Shown: positions 22,000 to 32,502 of the stretch, one piece after another | Layout of the letters: each line of letters starts with the position of its first letter | Position numbering within the stretch: the first letter of the stretch is position 1 | DNA from: Micropterix aruncella | Lineage: Eukaryota > Arthropoda > Insecta > Lepidoptera > Micropterigidae | Length of the DNA: 64,000 bases | Direction: 5' to 3' | NCBI GenBank assembly: GCA_944548615.1 | Contig: OX155961.1 | Location: 17,143,629-17,207,628, forward strand | The notes under the pieces: generated by a model | Told to the model about the DNA's origin: nothing | What the model saw: only the letters and a program-made list of their open reading frames with translations | Database searches by the model: none | Position numbers and translations under genes: made by a program

Positions 22000-22408
22000 C
22001 GCACACGATTTTTTTATTCGATAAAGCAAAAAAACCGGATTATTCGAAAAAAAATCGTAGATAAAAATATAGATAATGAAATTATCTTTAAAATGGTGCA
22101 GGTTTCATAATAATACGCCAGATAGTATTTGCGTAGTAGTCGTTTTTGTGTTCAGTTAGACCTAATTTCACAAATTAATTATACTATGTAATATAAACAA
22201 AATCTAAAATATTCAAAGATAAGAATATAAGGAAAATGTTCTTGTTTAACATATATTTTTTTCGAATCGTAAGCAGTACTCGTTTATACGTAATTACCAG
22301 TTTAAAATCATTAATATTCGTTAAGAAATTTCTTCATTCGGTCGCCGCGCTGGCCTAGGCCCGCGATAAAAGCTATGCAATAGCTTAAAAATCCTGGTCC
22401 AAGATATA

Positions 22409-22727
22409 GGATGATTCATGCTACACCGGGCCAGGGCCGGGCCGGGCCCCGGCCGGGTAGCGGCCGGGACACGGTCAGATGTCTATAGTATACTTTTGTA
22501 TGAAGCAATTCATGCTTTGCGGCTGTGACCGGCCGTGCCACGACCGGAGCACGGCGTCGAAATAGCGGTGGATAGTGTTTTCCCGGCTCTGACTATATTT
22601 TCTCCAGGCTGGATGTACACTCCATCTTCTTTTATTAGTTTCAGTTCGTGTTTCCAATACTTTGTCATCAATGGCAATTGCAATAGCTGCCAACTCAAGT
22701 TGTGATAATTGCAAGAGAGGGAGAGGG

Positions 22728-22767
<40 letters not shown>

Positions 22768-22977
22768 GGGAGAGAGGAATAACACACTTATCAATCAAGC
22801 GAAAATTAGAAAATATTTTTTTTTATTCACAACACTAGTTATCGCGGACACGGCCGTGGGATAAATAAACTCGGTAACAGCCCGGTGTAGCATGAATGAC
22901 TGACCCGGCCGGAGCACGGTGGAAACGACTCGGCCGGGGCCCGGCTCGGCCCTGGCCCGGTGTAGCATGAATCATCC
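22409..22977. mobile_element. CG-rich transposon with 47-bp inverted repeats
   Basis: The ends begin GGATGATTCATGCTACACCG and continue into GGCC-rich sequence. Left and right arms match at 46 of 47 positions. The interior has further CCGGCCGTGCC/CGGAGCACGG blocks in both orientations and a GA microsatellite. It sits inside the left arm of the larger palindromic element, so it inserted later. Confidence 0.85.
22728..22775. repeat. (GA)n microsatellite
   Basis: An interrupted GA/GGGA run of about 48 bp inside the CG-rich transposon. Serine/leucine-rich open frames on the minus strand come from this run. Confidence 0.9.
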
Positions 22978-23460
22978 TTTTAGGTAGCTAAAAATGGCGT
23001 TCCGCGACCATTTTCTCTCTTGTGAATTTCGACAAAAAATTACAATCTCTGGAATGGGGCAAGATATTTCGTTGCAGTTTCTTTTATTTTATTGCCGATA
23101 TTTTTGTATTTATAATAATGTATTCGAAATATGTGCCTTCGAAATATGTGCCTAACTTTCTTACTTGCAAGAAAAGTTAGGCACATATTTCAAAGTCGAG
23201 TACATCATTCTGAACATAAAAATATCAGCAATATAATAAAAGAAAGAAAGTTAGGCACATATTTCAAAGTCGAATATGTGCCTAACAATTATAGGCACAA
23301 AAATATCTGCAATAAAATAAAAGAAACCGTAACCAAATATCTTGCCCCATTCTAGAGATAGAGCATTTTAAATTTTTTGACAAGATTCACAAGTGAGAAA
23401 ATGGTCGCTGATTGCCATTTCTGGCGACCTGTATCTCGAGCAAGGATTTTTTTGGCCAAA

Positions 23461-24082
23461 ACAAAAAAATACGTTTCTTACTCTTTTGTATTTTGACATA
23501 TCTTACTCTTTTGTATTTTGACATATGTTTAATTGAAAAACTTCTGAGACTACGAAGGGTAACCCCCTGCCTGAATTGACATGGAATGTGCCAATGTATT
23601 CTACTTAAGCTTTTTTCTAGTCATTCATTGTGCGGTAGTCAAGGTACGGAACACTCGACGCGCGAGATAAACCTGCAATAGATAGGTTTTATAAATCTTA
23701 TTTTAGTGGGATCTACTAGATATAATAAATACAGACGTCAGAAGTTACAATTACGTGCCAATGAGCCGATTAAAACAATAGATTATAAAACCGAATGAGG
23801 ACGAAAATAAAATCACTCATTTGTATCACGTATTTATTGCAAACGTGCTGTCACCATACTGCAAACATCACGTAGGTAATATTTCGCTGCAAACAAACTG
23901 CATCGGCCACTTTTTTTAACAACTGGGCCACGTGTGAGCCGTGAGATAACTCTGATTCATAGACGCATAAGAATGGCTAAAGGCTTATCATTAATAACGC
24001 TCTTGATACCATAAAGGTTTATCGCATTAAAGAACCTGCTAAAGAGAGGCTTAATATAAAACTAGTTTTTTTAAGATAACAG
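23461..24082. other. Intergenic, nothing recognised
   Basis: Contains a short direct repeat (CTTACTCTTTTGTATTTTGA, twice near 23478-23522). No gene or element ends were identified. Confidence 0.4.
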
Positions 24083-24190
24083 TGGGGCGGTGTCAACTAC
24101 AACGGGCGAACCCGTCACCTCAGGGTGGTATAACGATATATGATCGTTCTTTCAACCATTGGATGAACGTAGCGACTTATTGACGTAGGC
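24083..24190 (+). mobile_element. Element X, copy b (truncated)
   Basis: Matches only the first ~100 bp of copy a: GTGTCAACTACAACGGGCGA, GGTATAACGATATATGATCG, GGATGAACGTAG. Confidence 0.75.
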
Positions 24191-24281
24191 AGTGTTTTTT
24201 AACTAGTGGGTCGCGACACCCTGGTAGGTCGGGAAGAGACTCCCGGGGGGTCGCAGATATAAAAATCTAAAGGTTTAAGAT
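24191..24281 (+). mobile_element. Left end of a hAT-like element
   Basis: CAGTGTTTTTTAACTAGTGG followed by GTCGCGAC and a GGTCGGG block is a typical hAT terminus. The element is cut at 24282 by a LINE insertion. The right end was not found. Confidence 0.5.
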
Positions 24282-25121
24282 CATCATCATCATCATTTAT
24301 TCATTCCATAAAAGCATTTCACAATACTGAAGAACATGTCAAATTTTACAATCATAATTTACCGGATGATAAAACGCTTTGATTAATTAAAAGGAATAGA
24401 AAATAATCATTGTAATCAGAGGTGATTACTTAAAAATTGTCAAATTTACAAAATAATCAATAATCAAACAATAAATAATAATCAATAATCAAACAATAAA
24501 TAATAACCAATACAATGAAAAAGAAAAATTCTGAAACATGCGTAATTAAAAACAATGTCAATAAAATCTAAAACTTAGTGCGAAAGTATAGTCATAATAT
24601 GGTTATTTATAATCAAGCAATTGTGGACGCAATATCATAAAAGTCGTCCGGTTTGTAAAGGGCATGTTTGACTAACTGATTTTTCAAGCAGATTTTATAT
24701 GCTGCCATCTCAAGTCTTCTCGTCGATGACGGCAAAGCATTGAACAATTTAAAACTAATATATATAAATGTTTTTTGATAGTTAGTCAAGCGTACTTTAG
24801 GCAATAACACATTGTTTTTATGTCGCGTATTATAGCTATGCCGAGTGGAGTGAAGCTCGCAATTTAAAAGATTCTCTTTGGCGTATAAAAGGCACTGATA
24901 TATGTACATGGATGACATGGTAAGGACACCAGCTTTATTAAAAAAAGGGGCGCAATGTGTTTCTCTGCTTACACCAAAAATTGTCCTAACGGCTTGCTTT
25001 TGTAGCACAAAAATGCGATGGATATCGGTTGCATTACCCCATACTAGTATCGCATAAGACATCTTTGAATGGAAGCAGGAGTGATATACACTGATCGCTG
25101 CATGTTCGGTTTAAGGTTTAG
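24282..25121 (-). mobile_element. 5'-truncated LINE with (GAT)n tail and target duplication
   Basis: On the minus strand the element runs from about 25121 to a simple-repeat tail (ATGATGATGATGATGATC at 24282-24299). The flanks ATCTAAAGGTTTAAGAT (24265-24281) and ATCTAAATGGTTTAAGAT (25122-25139) are a near-perfect target-site duplication. The body holds the C-terminal reverse-transcriptase frame listed separately. The truncated 5' end, long duplication and microsatellite tail mark a target-primed insertion. Confidence 0.8.
24613..25062 (-). pseudogene. LINE reverse-transcriptase C-terminal domain, ~150 aa
   Basis: An intact minus-strand frame reads MSYAILVWGNATDIHRIFVL, QKQAVRTIFGV, HCAPFFNKAGVLTMSSMYIY and a tail KTFIYISFKLFNALPSSTRR. 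This is the post-reverse-transcriptase region of jockey/CR1-like ORF2 proteins (YxxxxWG, QKxAxRxI, HCxPxF, KxFNxLPxxxR). The catalytic domain is missing through 5' truncation, so the frame cannot encode an active protein. Confidence 0.75.
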
Positions 25122-25149
25122 ATCTAAATGGTTTAAGATATGGTACTGT

Positions 25150-25735
25150 AAATAGATGATGTTATTTTTACAAGCTTTTATTTACCTATCAATGTTTGAC
25201 AGTATGTTTGTTTAGGTCAAATATTGCAAGCAAATTAGAACCACTTCCTCTTATCCTATGAAATTGAAATTGTACATGTTGGTTCAGTTTCGATGAAAAT
25301 GCATTTTTATGATAAGCATGACCTGATTCGGCATCCAGGATTGGCTCCCGACGAGGGAACTCCTCAATGGTCAACAGCACAAACACGATTTTTTGTATAC
25401 GCATTCAATTATGATATCCCGTTATAAGATTCATCATGACATGGCTGCTGAGCCCAGGGTTGGCTCCCGGCATGGGGACTCCTCATCGGTCAACAGCACA
25501 GTCACGAAATTGTGTATGCGCATTCAATTATGAAAGCCCGCTCCAAGTTTTACCATGATATGGCTGCTGCGCTCGGGGTTGGCTCCCAACATGGGGACTA
25601 CTCAACGGTCAACAGCACAGTCCCGAATTTTGTATACGCATTCAATTATTATAGCCCGTTCTAACTTTCACATTGACTTGGCTGTTGCACCCAGGGTTGG
25701 CTCGGGACAGAGCATTTTAATATATATTTTAAATG
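25150..25735 (+). repeat. Minisatellite-bearing repeat, copy 2
   Basis: The leader ACAAGCTTTTATTTACC is followed by units containing CCCAGGGTTGGCTCCC, GGGGACTCCTCA, CAACAGCACAG and GCATTCAATTATGATA. There are about four units before GGCTCGGGACAGAGC. Arrangement and closing block are the same as in copy 1, which also ends with a run of AT-rich sequence. Confidence 0.8.
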
Positions 25736-25989
25736 TGTTTTTACTATTAACTTATACATAATAGGTGTATATTAAATGTGTTGTAATATTTTTAGGACAT
25801 CGTCTTCTTTATAAATAGCATGTGTGAACAGCCAGAGTTTAACTCTAACTTCGAACATTTTTGTTTCTAAATCTGGTTTGACTTTGAAGGTTATTAAAAA
25901 CTTTAAAGGCCAAATACCCAAATGGATTTTGGATGATAGTAAAACGGAATTTGGGGAGAGTTACGTTGGATTTGCGTGCATGTCAAGCG

Positions 25990-26346
25990 TACACTCGTTT
26001 GATGCTGTTTTTACACGACTGCAAAAAAAAGGAGTGTAATGTGTTCAGGTTTCATGTATGTATGTTTTACTTTTCTTTATTCCACCATAACTCCAAAACG
26101 CTTGAACCGATTTAGATGTGTGTGGTATTGTTAGAATCGTTAGGTCATCTCGAGTTATGCTACCTATAGGATACCTCAAATGTCCAAATATCCAGTAAGT
26201 ATGTAGTTGTCTATATGTCCAAATCAACGAATATCAAAAAATGAACATACATGTATCGTGCTTAGTGTCATATGAAAGGTCCAATTGAGTACATTCCGGA
26301 AATATAAATGTATCTAAAGTATATGGATAAATACATAAAGCCCAAA
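25990..26346 (+). mobile_element. Dispersed repeat R26, copy 1, left part
   Basis: Begins around TTTTTACACGACTGC and AAAGGAGTGTAATGTGTTCA, then CGCTTGAACCGATTTAGATG and GTCCAAATATC. It is interrupted by the Helitron at 26347 and resumes at 27087. Paralogous copies lie at 59330 (plus) and about 60690-61150 (minus). Confidence 0.7.
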
Positions 26347-27086
26347 TCTATACTAATGTTACAAAGAGGTAAAGTTTGTGAGGTTGTAGGAAGTAATCTC
26401 TGGATCTACTGAACCGATTTTGAACCGAATTCTTTTACTAGTAGAAAGCCACGTTATTTGTGAGTGTCATACGGCTTTATATAGTAATCCGAAAAATTAA
26501 AAGACTTTTTCGTGGTAGTTGGATTTGCAAAGTAAGTCGGAGAAAAAACGGTCGAATGAATTTTTTTCTTACGAACGCTGCTTTAACGATGAGAGATATA
26601 TGATTGAGTTCTAGAGAAAAGTTGTAGAGCTTGGTAATGCCTACAAAAAAGTCAACGACAGCATATGTCTAAATTTTATATTGAAGTCACAAAAAGCAGT
26701 TTTTTATATTAAAAAAAATATTTAAATCGTTACGTCATGTTTATTGGTCATATTATCAACAATTATGAATTCTTATCAAAATAAGTAAATTTATCGTCTC
26801 AAGTGTTTAAAATAAAAGACTTTTCCCTTTCACTTCATATAATTTCCCTTTAACTGCATAAATGGTTAAAGATATAAGACACTCACAAATAAGACACTCA
26901 CAAATAACGGTAATATAGTCAAATTGGCATGCAAATACATACATACATAAGCAGTAAAAACATAACCCTTCTTTTGGCAGTCAGGAAATAATAAATCATA
27001 GCAATCAATACTAACCGAACCACACTCATAATTTCATCACAAGTAAAAAGTTTTACCGCCCAACGAAGTGGGCACGGGTGAGCTAG
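26347..27086 (+). mobile_element. Non-autonomous Helitron, ~740 bp
   Basis: The 5' end is TCTATACTAATGTTACAAAG followed by AGGTAAAGTTTGTGAGG, the characteristic start of lepidopteran Helitrons. The 3' end has a small hairpin (GCCCA-ACGAAG-TGGGC, 27058-27073) about ten bases before CTAG (27083-27086). An A precedes the 5' TC as expected, but the base after CTAG is G rather than T. No Rep/helicase is encoded. Paralogues of the host repeat lack this segment, which marks it as an insertion. Confidence 0.75.
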
Positions 27087-27215
27087 GTTTTTATAAAGAA
27101 AACCGTAATAAAAATAGTTATAAATACAATAGTTTACTTTCTGCAACTGCAGTCGTGTTTTTTATTCTTTTAATATATGTAGGTAGTTGTTTTAATATAT
27201 GTAGGTAGCATACAC
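27087..27215 (+). mobile_element. Dispersed repeat R26, copy 1, right part
   Basis: AAAACCGTAATAAAAATAGT followed by TATAAATACAATAGTTTACT matches the continuation seen at 59640 and, inverted, at about 60780. Confidence 0.65.
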
Positions 27216-27589
27216 TGAACAACTGAAAATATACGCTGATGCCTTTTGTATTTCTTGAAAAGAGTCCTGATAGAAAATCGGATCTGGTACAAAATCGTTA
27301 GATGGATCGAAGGACTAGGTCTGGGTCCGTCTGCTGCTGCCACCTATAGCAGATTTCAGCATTGACTCACTCTCGTAATAGCAATGATGGCATCTGTAAA
27401 ATTACACGAACGAACAGACGCAGATCTCAAAATATCTGCCCCGTCTTGAATCGACGCCGCGACGCTCGAAATACTCACATCCGCGCATCTGCCATCCTGC
27501 TCCTACTGTTGCGCTTGTTAGTAATGATGCCCACTCTACAAATGTGCCATTGCACATGTCTCTCTCGGTCTCACGTATATGTTTCGCAG

Positions 27590-27728
27590 GTCACAGTGGA
27601 GCTGACTCGCTTCCACCTCAACGATGTGGCCCAACATTGGCCATCGTATAGAGCGTTAATAAGGCAGAATTTCGTGAATGATGTAAATATAATATCGTGC
27701 GCCAGCATATACTACGCTCTAAACTAGC
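27590..27728 (+). pseudogene. Coding-like segment, unidentified
   Basis: TATGTTTCGCAG followed by GTCACAGTGGAGCTGACTCG has the shape of a splice acceptor entering an open frame (VTVELTRFHLNDVAQHW). The frame runs to a TAG at about 27725. Third-position G+C is higher than in the surroundings. I do not recognise the product, and it may be a fragment of a transposon or decayed gene. Confidence 0.25.
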
Positions 27729-28339
27729 CATATTTAGTCGTGTTATAGATGGACTACGGTAATGAAAACCTGCTTTTGGTTCGACCGTGTGAGGGAGAGT
27801 TCGTGGAATTTGGGAAGGCCCACACTTGATGCACTAGACGTACCATGACGTATGATCATAATAAGCTTGCAAATATCGTCGGTAATGTGCAGCATATCCT
27901 TAAAGCTATACTAATATTGATAAAGGCCATTTGAATTTTCTCATCTGGGGAATTACAAGGAGAAGGCGTATCGATTTAATATCTGTATTTTCACATTTTC
28001 TTGAATAAACCAAAGCAATGGTTTGAAGCTACGTTAACATTTAAACAGTTTTCTTTTTGCAAGGCAAAGCAAAGGGAATCGAAGAAGTCTGATTTAGGGT
28101 TGAAATGAGGATCATCGTTACATTTACATTTATACAACTATAGTGCAAAGCAAAACAAAGGTACGGATTAAGTCCATATGTGGAATTCTTGGTCCTAAGC
28201 AGCTCATGAAATATACCATTTTGGGTTACAAGATACTGTTCGGCTGCTGCCGCAAAGACTTGGTAGGGCTGTTGTACCCCTTGCAACTGAGTATGCAGGT
28301 GGGTCAGTTTCTTCCATGAATCGTTTCTTTGTTCGCGTC
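27729..28339. other. Intergenic, nothing recognised
   Basis: No gene or element ends were identified. Confidence 0.4.
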
Positions 28340-28714
28340 TGGACGTTTTGCGCACCGTGCGGAATCAGCAAATCGACTGTGCATTCTTAATGATAACCAG
28401 GGCAGTCTGAAAAAGACTTTGTTTTCTATAGAGCGGGGGTGGCTGTTGACTTAATGACAACCGCTCTTGAAACGACCGAGTGGGCATACGATCCTGCTTC
28501 AGAGACAGGAAAAGGACGCCATGGCCCGCGATAAATTCTAACTGAATTACCGCTTACATTGGGGTGAGGGCCGCGCAAGCGACCTCGAACGCTTAACCAG
28601 TCGTATGGCCGGAGAAATCCGGCCATAACTGGTAGTCAGGGGCGAGGTGGCTCGCTGGGTGCTTCTCAGTGCCTCCGTCAGTACCTTCCTGGGTTCGCCC
28701 GTTGTAGATGACAA
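28340..28714 (-). mobile_element. Element X, copy c (internal deletion)
   Basis: Inverted relative to copy a: GCGCACCGTGCGGAATCAGC, CTATAGAGCGGGGGTGGCTG, GGCCGCGCAAGCGACCTCG, ACTGGTAGTCAGGGGCGAGG, ending GGGTTCGCCCGTTGTAGATG. The part corresponding to the GGTATAACGATAT end is shortened. Confidence 0.75.
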
Positions 28715-28799
28715 CAATCTCCTGTCTACGATTGCAGGTAACAGCCACAGACAGAGTTCACAGCAAACCGTGAGTTCAGCCGACACAGACAGGCCCTCA

Positions 28800-29077
28800 G
28801 GCTCAAGCTGCCGTTAGGAATCTGGGGTGCCTCAGGGTTCAATAATAGGACCGACGGCATGTATTGCTCACTGCAACGATCATCCGGAAGTCATATGCTA
28901 GATCCGGAAGTCATATGCTATCAATACGCTGACGATGCGGCGATTGCCGCCACTGAAAATACGGTTGAAGCCGCGTTGAGGAAACTACAGAGACACTTCA
29001 ATAACTTACAAAGGTGGTCTCGTTCCAGAGGTCTCATCCTCGATGCGGGAAAAAGCAAACTGATACACGTCCGCTAA
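28800..29077 (+). pseudogene. LINE reverse-transcriptase fragment with YADD
   Basis: SGVPQGSIIGPTA (motif B) is followed, after a frameshift, by QYADDAAIAA (motif C) and a segment like LQRWSRSRGLILDAGKSKLI. A tandem duplication of GATCCGGAAGTCATATGCT near 28880-28920 sits between the two motifs and causes the frame change. The wording is that of an insect LINE reverse transcriptase. Flanking domains are absent. Confidence 0.7.
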
Positions 29078-29134
29078 AGTCGCATACCAGTGAGTGCTCC
29101 AAATAATCAAGGGACGCTCACTCGACACTCACTA

Positions 29135-29310
29135 CACGACCCGGTAGCATAGTGGCTAGGTTTCCTGATCTTACATTGTTAGGTTCCGGATTCGATTCCG
29201 GCTGGCTCACCATTTTCCGTTGGTATACAATTAACGGAATCGCATTTTCAATTCTTTCGATCGAATACAATAACAAGACTAACTTGATCGAATGAAATAA
29301 CAAAACAACT
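29135..29310 (+). mobile_element. tRNA-derived SINE, copy 1
   Basis: A pol III A box (TAGCATAGTGGCTAGG, about 29145) and B box (GGTTCCGGATTCGATTCC, about 29182) lie at tRNA-like spacing. They are followed by GGCTGGCTCACCATTTTCCG and a TCGATCGAAT-type body. The acceptor-stem halves do not pair well, so this is a SINE head and not a functional tRNA gene. A second copy with the same body lies inverted at 49735-49960. Confidence 0.7.
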
Positions 29311-30834
29311 TGTGTAGTCGCTAATTTACTTCCAACCATAGACCTCTTGTTCTGTCAGAACCTTGACTTTCTTCTAAATAATGTTGTGCAGGAAGTTGAT
29401 CAGCAGCTAGAGGATTCGCTTCAGTAGGTGGAATACGTAGCATTTCTTCTATAAAAAAATCTTTTAATTTTGTTATTGACATCTTATTCAACTTCCTGGT
29501 GTAAGATCTAGGCATTTAGTACGCTGTACCCGCTAGCAGTTTTATTGCCAATTTTCGGTACCATTTTATTCCTCGTCTCAACGATGTTCCATATGCTTTC
29601 ATCTGGTCCGACAGGTCAATAAATGCCTTAAATTATTTTAATAAGTTGTTGCCATGTTGCGCTAATGTATTGCGTTGGTTACACGTGGGTATAATATCCA
29701 GAACTGATAAACTGGCCGCGTTTATCCAACTTGGATACATTTTCAAAACCATATTTCAAGAGCATCTAAATTTTTCCTACATAATTTTTGTTACATTTTA
29801 ACTTCTAAATAATATTTTAATAGCAAATTCAGAAAATAAAGATTTTGGCCATGGAACCCAAAATTTTTGGTACCATTGTGGCACTCTACGTGTTAATGTC
29901 ACACATAAGGAAAACATATTAGCATTGATTTTATAGTGTAATAAAATCAATGATATTAGCAAATAGGTAATGCATACTGCAAATTTATTTAATAGTTCTT
30001 ATTTCCTGATCACAAAAAAATCCACCCAGTATTTGTTTTGAGAGTTTTTAAAATTATTAATCTCAATTCCTGGAGGGGAGGACCGCCAATGTTAAATGTC
30101 AAGTAGATCCGGAGCTGGTCATATTCCGTATCATCAATCAAGATGGAATATAATTTTCTTTGATTCCAATTAATTATTATTGCAAAATCTTTTATATTCT
30201 GGCTAAAATGTTGAATTCCACTTTTATTCTGTGATTTAAAAGTTTCAGAGTGTCTGTGAGTGTGAGTATTCCTCCACGATAGCGCCCAAACGCTTCATTC
30301 GATTGAGCTGAAATTTGGCATGCAGGCGTTATTTGGTATAATATGGTAAGAGTCAAAGAGTTGTGCTTGAAATCGGTCCAACTGTACTCTAGTCATACAT
30401 CAATCTCGAATATTGGACAAAGACTTGAAATTCAGTACACAGAGGCCTTGGTGGTCTGAAATGACATTGTAAAATTTGGTTGGAGTATCTCATATGCAGG
30501 CGACACAAATAAATTTTAAACTCAGCGATATTTAAGAATATACTACGTCATATTGGAAAAATACAATTTTGATACCACGGAAAATACTACATAGTACGAA
30601 AATACAACTAAAATATTGGGAAAATACTGTTAAAGGACGACAATTTTTTTAGAAATACCTACATTCGCGATTTTAATAGAACACAGTTACTATCAGGTGG
30701 GGGGATTAGCGTGCGGGAAGGATTGACAAGGAGGGCGGGAGTTGAGACTTGTCTATTTGCTGGGAAAGTCTTGAGGTGAGCCAAAAGATTTTTTTAAAAC
30801 GAATAATATAGTTTTTTCGACATAGCAACTATTA
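29311..30834. other. Intergenic, common repeats but no gene
   Basis: Mostly AT-rich. A segment near 30270-30370 (CGCTTCATTCGATTGAGCTG, TGAAATTTGGCATGC) resembles widespread lepidopteran repeat sequence, but its ends are not defined. No protein-coding frame was accepted. Confidence 0.4.
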
Positions 30835-31171
30835 CTGACCATGAACCTCAGCTCTGGGTCTATGCATTTCCGCAGCGGAATGTGCCGCTCCGGTGTGGAG
30901 TAGATCAACATACGCAAAAATCGTCGACACTGCTGTGAGCGATGCTGCAAGAAATGTCTCCGGCTCCTCAAACCTACTCCCGTCGCAAAGCTTTATCCGC
31001 TTATCAGCATCGCTCCCACAGCAATACATCGTGATGTCCTGGCTGATTCAGAACTCCTAAAGGTGCTAGATGACCTTAGACATCCACTGCACAAACAAGA
31101 ACCACACCACAATCGCCTTAAATTGCGAAAGTCGTTCATGAGCCGAGCACAACCGCTCCATGTTAGTCAAT
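30835..31171 (+). pseudogene. LINE C-terminal remnant
   Basis: From about 30955 the plus strand reads LLKPTPVAKLYPLISIAPTA, HRDVLADSELLKVLDDLRHP and RLKLRKSFMSRAQPL, ending in TAA near 31169. A closing RLKxRxSFxxRxxPL phrase is common at the C-terminus of R1/jockey-group LINE proteins. The upstream part is decayed. Confidence 0.45.
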
Positions 31172-31354
31172 AATCGAATAACATCACTCAATTGAGTGGT
31201 TTAATTGGTGAGGATGTAAAGGAGAGATAGCACTGAAGTCCCATATCCCCTGCACCACCTGGCTTGGAAGCTAATGGGCCCAGTGCAGTTGGGCCATAAT
31301 GATCCATGTGTTATGGTTGGGTTAACACGGGTCAGCACTCATCCGGTATCCTTC

Positions 31355-32502
31355 TAGTTCGAGTTCGAGCCCGGGCAGGACTCTGTCCCTGCGGGCCAGT
31401 ATCCCCTGGAAATCTTTCTTTGGTCCCCTGGACTGTTTGCGCACCGTGTGGCGTCAGCCAATCGACTGTGCATTCCGATATTACCGGGGGAGTCTGGAAA
31501 CGGCTTTGTTTCCTATAGAGCGGAGGTGGTTGTTAACCTTATGACAGTCGCTCTTGAAGCGACCAATCAGCCACCCGATCTCGAGTGATAGTCGGGCTAT
31601 GCTGCCGTCGTAAATGAAAACACAGTAACTTGAAAAAAGACGTTTTGAGAAAAACGCGCTCAAAGTTAAGTTGTTAAATATTTGTTTTCATAAACAAAAT
31701 AATCAATATAGATTATTTCTTTCAATCTTTAATATTAAAAATAGTTAGAACTTCAATTCTGCACAAAAATATATATTAAATTATAATTGTTTAATTAATT
31801 AAATTAGATATTGTGTTTTAAATTAGGAAAATATTTTGATGAATTTTATATTTTTAAGCTATAACACCGTAACTGAGTGGTTACTGTGTTATAGGTAAAT
31901 TTTACCCATTACTGTGTTCTAACCATGTAAAATAAATATATTTTTTTAAATAAATAAAAAACTGCAGGCACCTTAAACATAGTAATTGAGATACTATGTT
32001 AATTGGTGTATTAATAAATTAACTCTTAACAAAATTTTACCTAAAACCACAGTATCTGAAGAAACCGTGTTGTAACCAAATAAAATATTTCTTAAATGCT
32101 TATAGGTATTAAAAAAGATCACAGTAAATAATATTTTACTGTATTTTAACTTAAAAAAATATACATACTGTGTTTTTTATAAAAAATATTCTGATTTTAT
32201 TTTTAAAAAATACTGTGTTTTTATCTATGGTATCTCGGTAACTATCCATCGGCAGACAAACCGAAAAAATTGCCTTATAATTTTTTACTACATTTACTAT
32301 TTTTACTAGTTTCAGAGTACTCCAACTAGTGATTTTAAAGAACCAATAAACACAGTAAATGAAGTTACTGTGTTTTCATTTACGACGGCAGCATGGACGC
32401 CGTGATCCGCGTTAGATTCGGTCACCTCACAGGAGACAGAACGATCACTATCTTTAAAACTTCCTGGGTTGACGAGTTCGGCCGTTGTGGTCGACAACTC
32501 CA
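31355..32502 (-). mobile_element. Element X, copy d, split by a MITE
   Basis: Inverted relative to copy a: GTTTGCGCACCGTGTGGCGT, CTATAGAGCGGAGGTGGTTG, then interruption from 31599 to 32394, resuming with GGACGCCGTGATCCGCG and ending near GGCCGTTGTGGTCGACAACT. Joining the flanks (CGGGCT, AT, GGACGCC) restores the length seen in other copies (CGGGCAAAAGACGCC), so the insertion was clean. Confidence 0.8.
31599..32394. mobile_element. MITE with perfect 33-bp ends and internal iterons
   Basis: The terminal inverted repeats (31599-31631 and 32362-32394) are identical over 33 bp, beginning ATGCTGCCGTCG and ending with CACAGTAACTT. CACAGTA or its complement occurs nine times in the element (near 31621, 31882, 31910, 32048, 32120, 32166, 32211, 32351 and 32367), plus looser variants. 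Comparison with intact copies of the host repeat suggests that AT is the duplicated target and the true ends start at GCTGCC. It is AT-rich and encodes nothing. The superfamily is not recognised. Confidence 0.85.

Larger units (their letters stand above)
22380..23460. mobile_element. Large inverted-repeat element, interrupted
   Basis: The left arm (22380-22408, continuing at 22978-23112) pairs with the right arm (about 23293-23450). Examples are CGACCATTTTCTC, GAATGGGGCAAGATATTT, GTTTCTTTTATTTTATTGC and the outer AAAAATCCTNG block. The arms exceed 110 bp. The centre holds several AAATATGTGCCTAACTTTCT blocks in both orientations. The left arm is interrupted by the CG-rich element at 22409-22977. 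Confidence 0.75.

Noticed and set aside
22475..22798. Minus-strand Ser/Leu-rich open frames
   Set aside because: Created by the GA microsatellite inside the CG-rich transposon.
27362..27580. N-terminal part of a 121-codon plus-strand frame
   Set aside because: No motif, and composition typical of intergenic DNA. Only the segment after a possible acceptor at 27590 was kept, at low confidence.
29142..29215. Possible functional tRNA gene
   Set aside because: A and B boxes are present, but the acceptor stem does not pair. A second copy with the same non-tRNA body shows that it is a SINE.
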